Assembly (NCBI GenBank): GCA_018366195.1
Contig: JAGZIN010000002.1
Span: forward strand, 150,353 to 214,352
From: Butyricicoccus pullicaecorum
GTDB taxonomy: Bacteria; Bacillota; Clostridia; Oscillospirales; Butyricicoccaceae
DNA length: 64,000 bases
Direction: 5' to 3'
The first letter of the stretch is position 1, and every line of letters begins with the position of its first letter. The notes under the pieces were generated by a model. It saw nothing but the letters and a program-made list of their open reading frames with translations, searched no databases and was not told the origin of the DNA. Shown here piece after piece: positions 18,631 to 27,840 of the stretch. The translations under genes and the position numbers were made by a program.

Positions 18631-19524
18631 ATGGGTGTTTCAGTAAAGGTACCGGCAACCAGTGCCAATATGGGTTCGGGCTACGACAGCATCGGCATTG
18701 CGTTAGACCTCTATAATGTCATTACGATGGAGGAAAGCGACCATATTGATATTACCGATGTCAATGGACAAAAAATTCCAACAGATGACACAAATCTTAT
18801 TTACCAATGTGCAAAAAAGGTGTATGATATTTGTGGAAAACCACTCTCGGGTTTGAAAATTACAGAGGACTGTGCGATTCCGCAGACGCGGGGGCTGGGC
18901 TCTTCCTCTGCCTGCACGGTTGCTGGGATTCTGGGAGCCAATGCGCTTTTGGGTGAGCCGCTCAGTCAGGAAAATGTGATTGATTTGGCAGCGTCCATTG
19001 AAGGACACCCGGATAACTCAACACCAGCCATTCTGGGCGGATTTTGTGTGGCGCTCTTGGAATACGGAAAGGTGTGGAGTGTGCGCGTTCCGATGAACGG
19101 TACGGTTGATTTTATTACGTTCATTCCGGATTTTGAGCTTTCGACCGAAAAAGCACGTGCGGCTTTGCCCAAACAGGTGGCGCACCATGATGCTGTGTTC
19201 AACTTAGCGCGCGCGGCGCTGCTTGCCGGCTCCTTGGTCACGGGAAAGCTGGAAAATGTCGGCGTTGCAGTGGGAGACTGCCTGCATCAGCCCTATCGCT
19301 TTGGGCTGATTCCTGACGGGACGGAAATCGTTCATGCAGCAAAATGTATGGGTGCGCTGGGCGCGTTTATTTCCGGTGCCGGACCTTCCATCATTGCAAT
19401 CGTAGATTCCGCAGATAAAACATACTTATCCCGCGCACAAATGTATTGTGGGCAGCATTTCCCGCACTGGAAGCCAATACGTCTGACCTGTGATGAGGTC
19501 GGTGCAACAGTGACACGGTTTTAA
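18631..19524 (+). CDS. thrB: Homoserine kinase
   Basis: GHMP-family kinase, 297 residues, that phosphorylates homoserine for threonine synthase. The N-terminal KVPATSANMGSGYDSIGIAL and the ATP-binding glycine/serine loop TRGLGSSSACTVAGILGA (about residues 85-102) are typical, as is the C-terminal GAFISGAGPSIIAI. The frame is open far upstream inside hom, but ATG 18631, after AAAGGGGGAG, gives the canonical N-terminus. It begins 20 bases after hom, clearly the same operon. No threonine synthase gene is in the window. Confidence 0.94.
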   Translation: MGVSVKVPATSANMGSGYDSIGIALDLYNVITMEESDHIDITDVNGQKIPTDDTNLIYQCAKKVYDICGKPLSGLKITEDCAIPQTRGLGSSSACTVAGILGANALLGEPLSQENVIDLAASIEGHPDNSTPAILGGFCVALLEYGKVWSVRVPMNGTVDFITFIPDFELSTEKARAALPKQVAHHDAVFNLARAALLAGSLVTGKLENVGVAVGDCLHQPYRFGLIPDGTEIVHAAKCMGALGAFISGAGPSIIAIVDSADKTYLSRAQMYCGQHFPHWKPIRLTCDEVGATVTRF

Positions 19525-19579
19525 TTCAGTATCGTAAGGACTGACGAACGTGTCAGCCCCGAAGGAGGATATAAAGAAA

Positions 19580-20788
19580 ATGAGCTTAATTGTACAGAAG
19601 TTCGGCGGCACTTCAGTGGCAAATACAGAGCGGCTGCAAAATGTCGCAGATATCGTCACTTCTACCTATAAAGCAGGAAATCAGGTCGTGGTTGTGGTCT
19701 CTGCGCAGGGAGATACAACCGATGATTTTATTGAAAAGGCGGCGCAGCTGAACGAACGCCCGTCCAAGCGCGAAATGGACGTTCTGCTGTCTGCGGGCGA
19801 ACAGATTTCCATGGCGCTGCTGGCAATGGCAATTCAAAAATTGGGGTATCCGGTCATTTCTTTAACCGGCTGGCAGGCCGGAATTGAAACCGATATCAAT
19901 TACTCGGAAGCAAGGATTCGCAATGTGACAGGAGAGCGTATCCGTTCGGAGCTCGACCGCAACCGCATTGTGATTGTTGCAGGCTTTCAGGGCATCAACA
20001 AGCAGGACGATATTACCACTCTAGGACGCGGAGGCTCGGATACAACTGCGGTTGCCATTGCAGCCGCACTCGGGGCAGACCTGTGCCAAATCTATACCGA
20101 TGTAGATGGCGTATATACGGCTGACCCGCGCGTGGTTCAGGACGCACGCAAGCTGGAAGCCATCACCTATGATGAAATGCTCGAGCTTGCAACATTGGGG
20201 GCGCAGGTGCTGCACAACCGTTCGGTAGAGATGGCAAAGAAATATAATGTCGATTTGGAAGTTGTATCCAGCTTTACCCGAAATCCGGGTACGAAGGTCA
20301 AGGAGGGTTCTGATATGGAGAAAATGAATGTAAGCGGCGTAGCCCGTGACAATAACTGTGCGCGTGTCGCGCTCATCAACCTGCCAGATGAACCGGGCGT
20401 TGCGTTTAAGGTGTTCTCACTGCTGGCAAAGCACAAAATCAATATTGATATCATTTTGCAGTCGGTCGGTCTCAAGGGACGCAAGTCCATCTCCTTTACC
20501 ATTCCGGAGGATAAGGCAGAGGAGGTTGGACATATTCTGAGCCAGAACAAGGACGGGCTGGACTTTGAAGATGTTTCCATCAATACAGGGGTTGCCAAGG
20601 TCTCCATTGTCGGTGCGGGCATGGCATCGAATCCGGGGGTTGCTGCTATGATGTTTGAGGCGCTCGCAAGTGCAGGCATCAATATTCGCATGATTTCAAC
20701 CTCCGAAATTAAAATCTCTGTACTCATCAATGAGGAGGACAGCGAAAAGGCAATCAAGGCGATTCATCAGAAATTTTTCAACGTATAA
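19580..20788 (+). CDS. lysC: Aspartokinase
   Basis: First enzyme of the aspartate family pathway, 402 residues. The kinase domain starts with the signature LIVQKFGGTSVANTERL and contains TTLGRGGSDTTAVAIAAAL and VYTADPRVV. Two ACT domains follow from about residue 260 (starting at CARVALINLPDEPGVAFKVF and at VAKVSIVGAGMASNPGVAAM), so it is probably feedback regulated by lysine and/or threonine. GGAGG lies 11 bases upstream of ATG 19580; a GTG at 19550 would include the ribosome binding site. No L-box riboswitch is visible in the 55 bases after thrB, so it is likely expressed with hom-thrB. Confidence 0.94.
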   Translation: MSLIVQKFGGTSVANTERLQNVADIVTSTYKAGNQVVVVVSAQGDTTDDFIEKAAQLNERPSKREMDVLLSAGEQISMALLAMAIQKLGYPVISLTGWQAGIETDINYSEARIRNVTGERIRSELDRNRIVIVAGFQGINKQDDITTLGRGGSDTTAVAIAAALGADLCQIYTDVDGVYTADPRVVQDARKLEAITYDEMLELATLGAQVLHNRSVEMAKKYNVDLEVVSSFTRNPGTKVKEGSDMEKMNVSGVARDNNCARVALINLPDEPGVAFKVFSLLAKHKINIDIILQSVGLKGRKSISFTIPEDKAEEVGHILSQNKDGLDFEDVSINTGVAKVSIVGAGMASNPGVAAMMFEALASAGINIRMISTSEIKISVLINEEDSEKAIKAIHQKFFNV

Positions 20789-20806
20789 ACACGTGCGCTA
20801 TCATCT

Positions 20807-20838
20807 ATGCGGCTCCTGCATCTGGGAGCCGCATTTTG
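20807..20838 (+). terminator. Terminator-like hairpin after lysC
   Basis: ATGCGGCTCC (20807-20816) pairs with GGAGCCGCAT (20825-20834), followed by a short TTTG tail. The stem is strong but the U-tract is short. Confidence 0.65.
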
Positions 20839-20911
20839 CACGGTGTAGAGGAAATTTGTGGAAAATGTTCAGAAAATTCGGTAACAATTCGGTGAATTCA
20901 GCGAATGAACA

Positions 20912-20941
20912 TTGAATCGGACGAATCTGGTATGTTATAAT
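20912..20941 (+). promoter_or_regulatory. Promoter for rlmB
   Basis: TTGAAT (20912-20917), 18-bp spacer, TATAAT (20936-20941) with a TG extension. The rlmB start follows 43 bases after the -10. Confidence 0.65.
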
Positions 20942-20984
20942 AAAGCTTGGAAATTTATATCGTTGAGAAAGACGGGAGCTTGCG

Positions 20985-21767
20985 ATGCACAATCCAAAAC
21001 AGAGGAAATCGCGTCCGATACAGGACGAAAAGGAAGAGAATAATCTGCTTGAGGGCCGCAATGCGGTCATTGAGTTTTTGCGCTCCGGACAAGACTGCGA
21101 CAAGGTCTTTGCAGCACAGGGCGCGCGAGTCGGAGACATCATTGCGCTCGCAAAGGAGCGTGGTGTGCCAGTTGTGACATGTGACCGCCGAAAGCTGGAC
21201 GGTATGAGTACGACCGGCAATCATCAGGGAGTCATGGCGCAGGTGGCAGCCCATGCGTATGCCAGTCTGGACGAGCTGTTCGAACACGCACAGGCAAAGG
21301 GGGAAGCCCCTTTGTTTGTATTATGTGACGGCATTGCAGACCCGCACAATCTGGGGGCAATCATTCGTTCAGCAGAAACCGCAGGCGCACATGGCGTTAT
21401 CATTCCAAAACGCCGCGCAGTGGGACTGACTGCGGTGACGGCACGGGCATCAGCCGGAGCACTTGCTTATATGCCGGTACACAAGGCGGTCAATCTGCCG
21501 GCTGTGCTCGATGTGCTGAAGCAGAGAGGCGTATGGATTTTCGGAGCAGAGGCAGATGGAACGGTTGGACTCTATGATGCGGATTTTGCAGGACCGACAG
21601 CCATTGTCATTGGCTCTGAGGGCGAGGGTATCAGCCGTTTGGTACGCGAAAAATGTGATTTTATTGTGAGTATTCCCATGCGTGGGCAGGTAAATTCATT
21701 GAACGCATCGAATGCGGCAGCCGTACTGCTCTTTGAAGCAGTGCGCCGCCGGACATGTGCAAGGTGA
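20985..21767 (+). CDS. rlmB: 23S rRNA (guanosine-2'-O-)-methyltransferase RlmB (TrmH family)
   Basis: SpoU/TrmH-family 2'-O-methyltransferase of 260 residues. A short basic N-terminus precedes the substrate-binding domain beginning LLEGRNAVIEFL, then the knotted catalytic domain with DGIADPHNLGAIIRSAETAG, VIGSEGEGISRLVREKCD and the closing IPMRGQVNSLNASNAAAVLL, the three TrmH motifs. The GRNAV N-terminal domain points to RlmB (Gm2251) rather than TrmL. GGGAG lies upstream of ATG 20985. The stop is eight bases before the next gene. Confidence 0.9.
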   Translation: MHNPKQRKSRPIQDEKEENNLLEGRNAVIEFLRSGQDCDKVFAAQGARVGDIIALAKERGVPVVTCDRRKLDGMSTTGNHQGVMAQVAAHAYASLDELFEHAQAKGEAPLFVLCDGIADPHNLGAIIRSAETAGAHGVIIPKRRAVGLTAVTARASAGALAYMPVHKAVNLPAVLDVLKQRGVWIFGAEADGTVGLYDADFAGPTAIVIGSEGEGISRLVREKCDFIVSIPMRGQVNSLNASNAAAVLLFEAVRRRTCAR

Positions 21768-21775
21768 GGTGTATA

Positions 21776-23899
21776 ATGGGCAATAAATTTGATACCGCTG
21801 AGCTCAATGATATTCGGCGGCTGCTGGGTGAGGAAATCCCAAAAGAACCGGAAAAAATTGCGAAGCCTGCCCCACAGACTGAGAACAGCAGTTCCGGCGG
21901 ACGCAGTTTTAATCTGGACGATATTTTGGCAGAGGTCAGCGGCGTAGTAGACGAAGCACATGCGGAATATGAGGCGAAGCGTCCGGAAAATCAGACAACG
22001 GCAAGAAAGCCGCAGACTTCAGCGCGTGCGGCTGCACAGGCACAGCCTTCCGCGCAGACGCCGCCGGCATCGGAGTCGTTCGAGATGCCGGCGGCTGCGT
22101 CGGACAAACAGGGTGCGCAGGGGCTGAAACAGCAGGAAATCCGATTGCCGCGGCGGGAAACAAAGCAGGAGCGTCCTGCAATGCCTGTCTATGCAGACGA
22201 TGAGGAGGACGATGACGACGATGATGAGATCATTGCAATCCAAGACCCTAAGAAAGCCATGCATGAAGCAAACAGACGGGCTAAGAATTTGGGCAGACGC
22301 GCCATTCCGGTGCTGATTCTGGGACTGGCTGCGCTCTATCTGACAATGGCAGAGGGTCTCGGTCTGCCCATGCCGGAAATCATATCTTATGCCAAAAATC
22401 CGCGTATGTTCGTGCTGACACAGATTGGCTTGCAGGTGCTGTCCATGCTGATTGCCATTGATATCATTGGTGCCGGATTTTATGCGCTCATTACCTTGAA
22501 AGCAGACAGGGCTTCTCTGGTTGCCATCGCCAATATGGCAGCGGTTCTGCACTGTATGTGCTTTATTATTGCAGGCTGGGGCGGTGTGCTGCCCTATTCC
22601 TCGATCTGTATCCTGCTGCTCTATGCGGCAATGCGTGAGGACAAAAATCGCAGCGCAGGCAGAGCACGTGCCTATAAGACGGCAACATTGCATGAAACGC
22701 CGATGGGGGTCTATTATCATCATGATGGAATCGACCACGCACGCCGCACCGTGAAAAGCCGTATGCACGGAGTCCGTGAGTTTTTGCAGGAACTGGAACG
22801 TCCGGATTCTATGGAACGCTTTGCACGAATTTATGCTCCCATTATGCTGGTGGCTTCTATTGTGCTGGCGGTTGTGGCTGCTGTTGCACAGAAGAATATC
22901 CAGAGTTTTTTCTGGGCATTGTCTGCGATGCTGACCATTGCCTGCCCGCTTCCTATCCTGTGTGCATTCGGCAGAGCGTATTATAATGTCTCACGCCGTT
23001 TGATTTCTGAGGGAGCTGCCATTGCAAGCGGTCAGGCAGCCTTCCGGGTGCGCAAGTCGTGCCGTGCAGTCATTCAGGACAGTGATTTGTTCCCGAGCGG
23101 TACGGTGTCCATCACCGAGGTGCGTGCGCACAATGGTTATACACCGGAAAAACTGCTCTCTTATGCGGTGGCGATGACCGATGGCTATGACATGGAAATC
23201 GGTAAGCTGCTCGCAGAAGCCTTGCGCGAACAGTATGGACGCCCTGCACGTGCAAGCGATATCAAGGTTTATGACGTGGGTGGATTGTCCGGTAAAATTG
23301 GAGGAGACCTCGTAGAAATCGGAAATGCTGCCTATATGGCACGTCTGGGCAGACCAATCCAAGCCCCAAAGCAGGGACATGAGGTCAATACGGGAATCTA
23401 TGTGAGCATCAACAGCCAGCCTGCGGGTGTCATTGAGCTGACTTATCATTCCAATCCGCAGACCTTCAATGCGTTGCAGGCATTGCTGCGCCTCAAGGTG
23501 GCTCCAGAGCTGGCGACGAGAGACTTTAACATTTCGCCGGAAATGGTGCAGAAGATGTTTGAAACCCGCCGTGGGAAAATCGGAGAGGTTGCAGCCGACC
23601 GCATTGCGTCCGTGACCTCCTCTGCCTATATTATGGGGGACCGCGTTTGTGCGATTTTGTCACGTGATGGTGCAGTGCCTTTTGCACAGGTGCATCAGTC
23701 TGCGGACAAGTTGTCCGGCGCGATGCGTTCCAATTTGATTTTGGGCGCTGTGGGTGGTGTGTGCGGACTGCTCCTGATGTTCTATCTTGCGTTTGTGGGA
23801 CACCCAGAGGCAGTCACCCCGAAAAATGTGCTGCTGTATTTGATATTTTGGTATATCCCGTCGTTTTTCGTGACTTTCAACACGAGAAAGGGACTTTGA
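21776..23899 (+). CDS. Degenerate P-type-ATPase-like membrane protein, catalytic motifs lost
   Basis: A 707-residue protein. The first 150 residues are disordered (Pro/Ala/Gln-rich, acidic run DDEEDDDDDDE) with two short conserved-looking motifs, LNDIRRLLGEE and FNLDDILAEVSG. From about residue 170, hydrophobic pairs and a cytoplasmic region follow the layout of heavy-metal P-type ATPases. SMLTIACPLPILCAFGRA sits where these have a CPC/CPx helix, and ISEGAAIASGQAAFRVRKS matches the link to the P domain. The phosphorylation motif DKTGT is replaced by IQDSDLFPSGTV. The N-domain GNAAYMARLGRP and the following VSINSQPAGVIEL are recognisable. TGDN is reduced to TRDF, and GDGxND and the actuator TGE are absent. 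ATP-driven transport is therefore unlikely. Function unknown. GGTGAGGT precedes ATG 21776, eight bases after rlmB. Confidence 0.7.
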   Translation: MGNKFDTAELNDIRRLLGEEIPKEPEKIAKPAPQTENSSSGGRSFNLDDILAEVSGVVDEAHAEYEAKRPENQTTARKPQTSARAAAQAQPSAQTPPASESFEMPAAASDKQGAQGLKQQEIRLPRRETKQERPAMPVYADDEEDDDDDDEIIAIQDPKKAMHEANRRAKNLGRRAIPVLILGLAALYLTMAEGLGLPMPEIISYAKNPRMFVLTQIGLQVLSMLIAIDIIGAGFYALITLKADRASLVAIANMAAVLHCMCFIIAGWGGVLPYSSICILLLYAAMREDKNRSAGRARAYKTATLHETPMGVYYHHDGIDHARRTVKSRMHGVREFLQELERPDSMERFARIYAPIMLVASIVLAVVAAVAQKNIQSFFWALSAMLTIACPLPILCAFGRAYYNVSRRLISEGAAIASGQAAFRVRKSCRAVIQDSDLFPSGTVSITEVRAHNGYTPEKLLSYAVAMTDGYDMEIGKLLAEALREQYGRPARASDIKVYDVGGLSGKIGGDLVEIGNAAYMARLGRPIQAPKQGHEVNTGIYVSINSQPAGVIELTYHSNPQTFNALQALLRLKVAPELATRDFNISPEMVQKMFETRRGKIGEVAADRIASVTSSAYIMGDRVCAILSRDGAVPFAQVHQSADKLSGAMRSNLILGAVGGVCGLLLMFYLAFVGHPEAVTPKNVLLYLIFWYIPSFFVTFNTRKGL

Positions 23900-23915
23900 C
23901 AACAAAAAATTGTGC

Positions 23916-23949
23916 AAAAAAACACTGCCTTTTGAGGCAGTGTTTTTTA
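23916..23949 (+). terminator. Strong intrinsic terminator
   Basis: AACACTGCCT (23921-23930) and AGGCAGTGTT (23935-23944) form a perfect 10-bp stem with a TTTG loop and a T6 tail. Confidence 0.92.
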
Positions 23950-23988
23950 TATCTGAATAGAAAATGTGCATACTGCATAAAAAAGTGA

Positions 23989-24017
23989 TTGCAATTTACA
24001 TGGTTATGGTTTATAAT
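23989..24017 (+). promoter_or_regulatory. Promoter for the EF-G-like gene
   Basis: TTGCAA (23989-23994), 17-bp spacer, TATAAT (24012-24017). It lies directly after the preceding terminator and gives a leader of about 60 bases. Confidence 0.75.
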
Positions 24018-24085
24018 TACGAACAAGGAGTAATCGACTCCAATGTGCGCAAACTGAATGAACAAAATGGCAGGAGTGTGTAATT

Positions 24086-26170
24086 ATGGCAACATTTCCA
24101 GTAAACAAAATCCGCAATGTATGTATTATGGGACATGGAAGCGATGGCAAGACTTCTTTGGTGGAAAGCCTGCTGTTCACTGCCGGTGTGACCGACCGCG
24201 TCGGTAAGGTGCCAGAGGGCAATACGGTATGTGACTTTGACCCAGAAGAGGTAAAGCGTCAGTTTTCTATTTCTACTGCGGTTGCACCCGTTGTCTGGAA
24301 TCATGAGTGTAAAATCAACCTGCTAGATACACCGGGCTTCTTTGACTTTGAAAATGAGGTCAATCAGGCTTTGCGCGTTGCAGAATCTGCATTGATTGTG
24401 GCAACCGGAAAAGCAGGTCCCGGCGTAGGAACTGAAAAAGCGTGGAAGCGTGTGCAGGAACGCAACATGCCGCGTATGTTCTATATTTCTAAAATTGATG
24501 AGGAAAATTCCGATTATTATACCGCATTACATAAATTACAAAAGCAATTCGGTGTTTCGGTTTGTCCAATCGTCGTACCGATTTTTGAGGGCAATCGCGA
24601 TACCGTGGGTGTCGTAGACTGTGTATTCCGCAAGGCATACAAGATGGAGGGCAATGAACGTGTAGAGATTCCGATTCCGGATAATATGGTAGAGCGTATT
24701 GACCAGCACCGCGCTGCTCTGTGCGAAAATGTAGCTGAATTGTCTGAGGACTTGATGGAACGCTATTTCGCGGGTGAGGAGTTCTCCAATGAAGAGCTGA
24801 TTGCAGGAATTCGTCAGGGGGTACGTGATTTGGTCATTGCACCCGTATTTTGCGGCACGGCTGCAACTGGCATCGGCTCCTATGCGCTGCTTCAGGGAAT
24901 CGAAGACTATATGCCATCGCCCGATGAAGCACCGGCAGAGGTCTGTGAAGATGAAAAGGGTGACCTCATTGAAATCAACTGTGCGCCAAATGGCTCTACC
25001 GTTGCAATGGTCTTTAAGACCGTGGCAGACCAGTATGGCAGATTCTCTTACTTTAAGGTGTTCTCCGGCACAGTCAAGCAGGATATGACCTTGGTAAATC
25101 GCCGCGCAGATGCCAATGAAAAGCTGGCACATATCTACACCGTTTGCGGCAAAAAGACAACTGAGGTCACGGAAGTCGGCTGTGGTGATATCGGTGCAGT
25201 GGCAAAGCTGGTTACAACCAAGACGGGAGATACGCTATCCATGTCGGTACGTAAGGTCAGCTTGGATACTGTGCCGATGGCAAAGCCATGCTATTCGCAG
25301 GGAATTGCGCCAAAGAGCAAGGGCAATGAAGAAAAGCTTGCAACGGGTCTGGCACGTTTGAGAGATGAAGACCCTTCCTTTACCACAGAGTATCATGCGG
25401 AAACCAAGCAGATGCTGATTTCGGGCATGGGTGACATTCATCTTGATGTGATTTGCTCCAAACTCAAGAATAAGTTTGGCGTGGAAGTAGAGCTTTCGGA
25501 GCCAATCGTGCCATATCGTGAGAAGATTCGTAAAAAGGTGTCCGTAGAGGGCAAGCACAAGAAACAGTCGGGCGGCCATGGACAGTATGGACACGTCAAG
25601 ATGGACTTTGAACCGTGTGAGGATCAGGATTTTGTATTTGCAGAAACGATTTTTGGCGGCTCGGTTCCGAAAAACTTCTGGCCGGCAGTGGAAAAGGGAA
25701 TCCATGAAGCCATGGAGCATGGTGTATTGGCTGGATATCCGCTGGTTGGACTCAAGGCAACGCTGACAGATGGCTCCTATCATGATGTGGACTCCAATGA
25801 GCTTTCCTTTAAGATGGCAGCTCGTCTTGCCTATAAGGCTGGTATCCCACAGGCTTCTCCGGTTCTGTTGGAGCCAATCTGTGCGCTCAAGGTTTTGGTG
25901 CCGGATTCCTATATGGGTGATGTCATTGGAGATCTCAACAAACGCCGCGGCCGCATCATGGGCATGAATCCAGCAGAGGACGGTCAGCAGGAAATTTTGG
26001 CAGAGGCACCCATGGCAGAGCTTACCGACTATGCCATTGCCCTGCGCTCGATGACACATGGACGCGGTGCGTTCGAATCGGACTTTGTCCGTTATGATGA
26101 AGCGCCCGTACCGGTACAGGAAAAGGTGATTGCAGAAAATAAGGCGCGTTTGGAGGCGCTGGCTGATTAA
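24086..26170 (+). CDS. Elongation factor G-like translational GTPase
   Basis: A 694-residue translational GTPase with all five EF-G-type domains. The G1 motif is GHGSDGKTSL, G3 is DTPGFFDF and G4 is SKID, instead of the canonical AHIDAGKTT, DTPGHVDF and NKMD. These are the hallmarks of the EF-G-like (EF-G II) paralog group rather than the main FusA. Domain II has the usual beta-barrel, domain IV contains KKQSGGHGQYGHVKMDF, and domain V has MGDVIGDLNKRRGRIMGM. It stands alone with its own promoter and terminator, without rpsL, rpsG or tufA, which also argues for a paralog. Its cellular role in Clostridia is not established. Confidence 0.88.
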   Translation: MATFPVNKIRNVCIMGHGSDGKTSLVESLLFTAGVTDRVGKVPEGNTVCDFDPEEVKRQFSISTAVAPVVWNHECKINLLDTPGFFDFENEVNQALRVAESALIVATGKAGPGVGTEKAWKRVQERNMPRMFYISKIDEENSDYYTALHKLQKQFGVSVCPIVVPIFEGNRDTVGVVDCVFRKAYKMEGNERVEIPIPDNMVERIDQHRAALCENVAELSEDLMERYFAGEEFSNEELIAGIRQGVRDLVIAPVFCGTAATGIGSYALLQGIEDYMPSPDEAPAEVCEDEKGDLIEINCAPNGSTVAMVFKTVADQYGRFSYFKVFSGTVKQDMTLVNRRADANEKLAHIYTVCGKKTTEVTEVGCGDIGAVAKLVTTKTGDTLSMSVRKVSLDTVPMAKPCYSQGIAPKSKGNEEKLATGLARLRDEDPSFTTEYHAETKQMLISGMGDIHLDVICSKLKNKFGVEVELSEPIVPYREKIRKKVSVEGKHKKQSGGHGQYGHVKMDFEPCEDQDFVFAETIFGGSVPKNFWPAVEKGIHEAMEHGVLAGYPLVGLKATLTDGSYHDVDSNELSFKMAARLAYKAGIPQASPVLLEPICALKVLVPDSYMGDVIGDLNKRRGRIMGMNPAEDGQQEILAEAPMAELTDYAIALRSMTHGRGAFESDFVRYDEAPVPVQEKVIAENKARLEALAD

Positions 26171-26228
26171 AATAGGTTCCCAGTGTTCTGTGCGGGCAGC
26201 GCACGGCCTGTACGGGATTTTGCAAGAA

Positions 26229-26258
26229 GGAGAGGCAGAGTGCCTCTCTTTCTTTTTG
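26229..26258 (+). terminator. Terminator after the EF-G-like gene
   Basis: GAGAGGCA (26230-26237) and TGCCTCTC (26241-26248) form a perfect stem with a GAG loop, followed by TTTCTTTTT. Confidence 0.85.
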
Positions 26259-26348
26259 GTCTATTTGGTGCGGCACGTCCATATCCTTATGATAAGAAAG
26301 AACACACGGAGCAGTGTGGACATTCGTCACAAATGGGAGGCATTGGAC

Positions 26349-26855
26349 ATGGTAATGTATACGACAAAATTGACACGGCGTAAAATTGTGGTAGGATTTC
26401 TGGCTTTGTGTGCGCTGGTTGTTGGGACGGGATATGGATTGTTTGGCGGCAGAGCAGAGGATGCTGCAAGCGCTGCCGCAGAAACCAGCATTTCGTGCAA
26501 GCTGGAGGGAAATGAAGACCGTGTTTCTTTTTTGCGAAGCTATGGCTGGGAGGTCGAGGAGAGTCCGGCAGCCGAGCAGGAGGTACGGATTCCGGATACA
26601 TTTGATGCCGCGTATGAGAGCTATAATGCGCTGCAAAAGACACAGGGATTGGATTTGACCAAGTATCAGGGGCGCAAATGCAAGCTCTATGTGTATCGGG
26701 TTCACAATGACCCGAGTGGGGAACAGGGCGTGACTGCCAATCTGGTGCTCTACCGAAATCGCCTGATTGCGGCAGATATCTGTTCGGAGCATGCAGATGG
26801 TTTTGTGCGTGCTGTGACAGACCGCTCTGCTTCCGGACAACAGACAGAGGAGTAA
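26349..26855 (+). CDS. DUF4830-type anchored protein
   Basis: A 168-residue protein with an N-terminal signal/anchor (residues about 12-32, IVVGFLALCALVVGTGYGLF). The soluble part contains RVSFLRSYGWEVEESPAAEQ and IPDTFDAAYESYNALQKTQG, followed by YRVHNDPSG and LVLYRNRLIAADIC. This order matches the DUF4830 proteins seen in many Clostridia, which have no known function. GGGAGG at 26335-26340 fixes ATG 26349 as the start, although the frame is open further upstream. It appears monocistronic, between two terminators. Confidence 0.7.
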   Translation: MVMYTTKLTRRKIVVGFLALCALVVGTGYGLFGGRAEDAASAAAETSISCKLEGNEDRVSFLRSYGWEVEESPAAEQEVRIPDTFDAAYESYNALQKTQGLDLTKYQGRKCKLYVYRVHNDPSGEQGVTANLVLYRNRLIAADICSEHADGFVRAVTDRSASGQQTEE

Positions 26856-26858
26856 GAA

Positions 26859-26897
26859 ACAGCCCGAATCCTTGGATTCGGGCTGTTAATTTTTTTG
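26859..26897 (+). terminator. Strong intrinsic terminator after the DUF4830 gene
   Basis: AACAGCCCGAATCC pairs with GGATTCGGGCTGTT, the arms nearly touching, followed at once by AATTTTTTTG. Confidence 0.92.
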
Positions 26898-27096
26898 CAT
26901 AAATTATGTGGAAATGTGTTGACATATTGTCAGAAACAACTTATCCTATTTTGTGCATTATCATAGAAATTTCTGATTATGCTTGTAAAAAATTGACAAG
27001 AGCAGCCGGAGAAAATCGGTTTTTTTTATAAGACCTATTGTGCAAAGTGCAAAAAAGTGGTACGCTATGTTTATCTGAGGAACAAGGAGGGGCAAA

Positions 27097-27840
27097 ATGG
27101 CACGGGAACGTCTCGACAAACTGCTGGCAGCACGCGGAATCGGTTCGCGCAAGGAGGTCGGGCAGCAAATTCGGTCAGGACAGGTAACGGTGAACGGCGC
27201 AATTTGCCGTGACCCTGCAAGTAAGGTGGAGGCAGCGCAAGACACGGTCTGTGTCATGGGAGCTCCAATCCGCGCAAGAAAAGAACGCTACTTTATGCTC
27301 AATAAGCCTGCGGGTGTCATTTCTGCAACCGAAGATACCGCGCATCAAACCGTACTGGAGCTTTTTCCGGAATCGGAGCGCACAGGACTTGCCCCGGTGG
27401 GGCGGCTCGATAAGGATACCGTGGGGCTGTTGTTGGTGACCGATGACGGCGCACTCAATCATGCCCTGACTGCTCCGCGCCGTCATGTGGACAAGCGCTA
27501 TCGTGCGCTGGTCTCCGGAAAGCTGGCGGCAGATGCACAGGAACAATTTGCGCAAGGCGTGCTTTTGCGCGATGGCACCGTATGCCGTCCGGCAGAGCTT
27601 ACGATTGCGGAAACAGACGCAGCAGGGCTGACCACGGTGGAGGTTGTTTTGCAGGAAGGAAAGTACCATCAGGTAAAGCGTATGATTGCGGCTCTGGGCG
27701 GACATGTAGAGCGGCTGGAACGCTTGTCTGTGGGACCGATTGTGCTCGATACAAACCTTGCACAGGGAGAATATCGGGAACTGACAGAAGCGGAGCTCCA
27801 AGCGCTTTTTTCTGCCTGCAAGGGGCTGCGTCAGCCTTGA
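27097..27840 (+). CDS. 16S rRNA pseudouridine synthase (RsuA/RluB-type)
   Basis: A 247-residue pseudouridine synthase. An S4 RNA-binding domain (residues 1-55, ERLDKLLAARGIGSRKEVGQ) precedes the catalytic domain with the conserved GRLDKDTVGLLLVTDDG motif, whose Asp is the catalytic nucleophile, and KRMIAALGGHVERLERLSVG near the C-terminus. The compact length and KYHQVKRM motif fit the RsuA family (U516 of 16S rRNA), but RluB/RluE types cannot be excluded. AAGGAGGGG precedes ATG 27097. Monocistronic. Confidence 0.88.
   Translation: MARERLDKLLAARGIGSRKEVGQQIRSGQVTVNGAICRDPASKVEAAQDTVCVMGAPIRARKERYFMLNKPAGVISATEDTAHQTVLELFPESERTGLAPVGRLDKDTVGLLLVTDDGALNHALTAPRRHVDKRYRALVSGKLAADAQEQFAQGVLLRDGTVCRPAELTIAETDAAGLTTVEVVLQEGKYHQVKRMIAALGGHVERLERLSVGPIVLDTNLAQGEYRELTEAELQALFSACKGLRQP

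Noticed and set aside
19525..19579. Possible lysine riboswitch before lysC
   Set aside because: Only 55 bases separate thrB from lysC, too short for an L-box, and only a small CTGAC/GTCAG stem is present.
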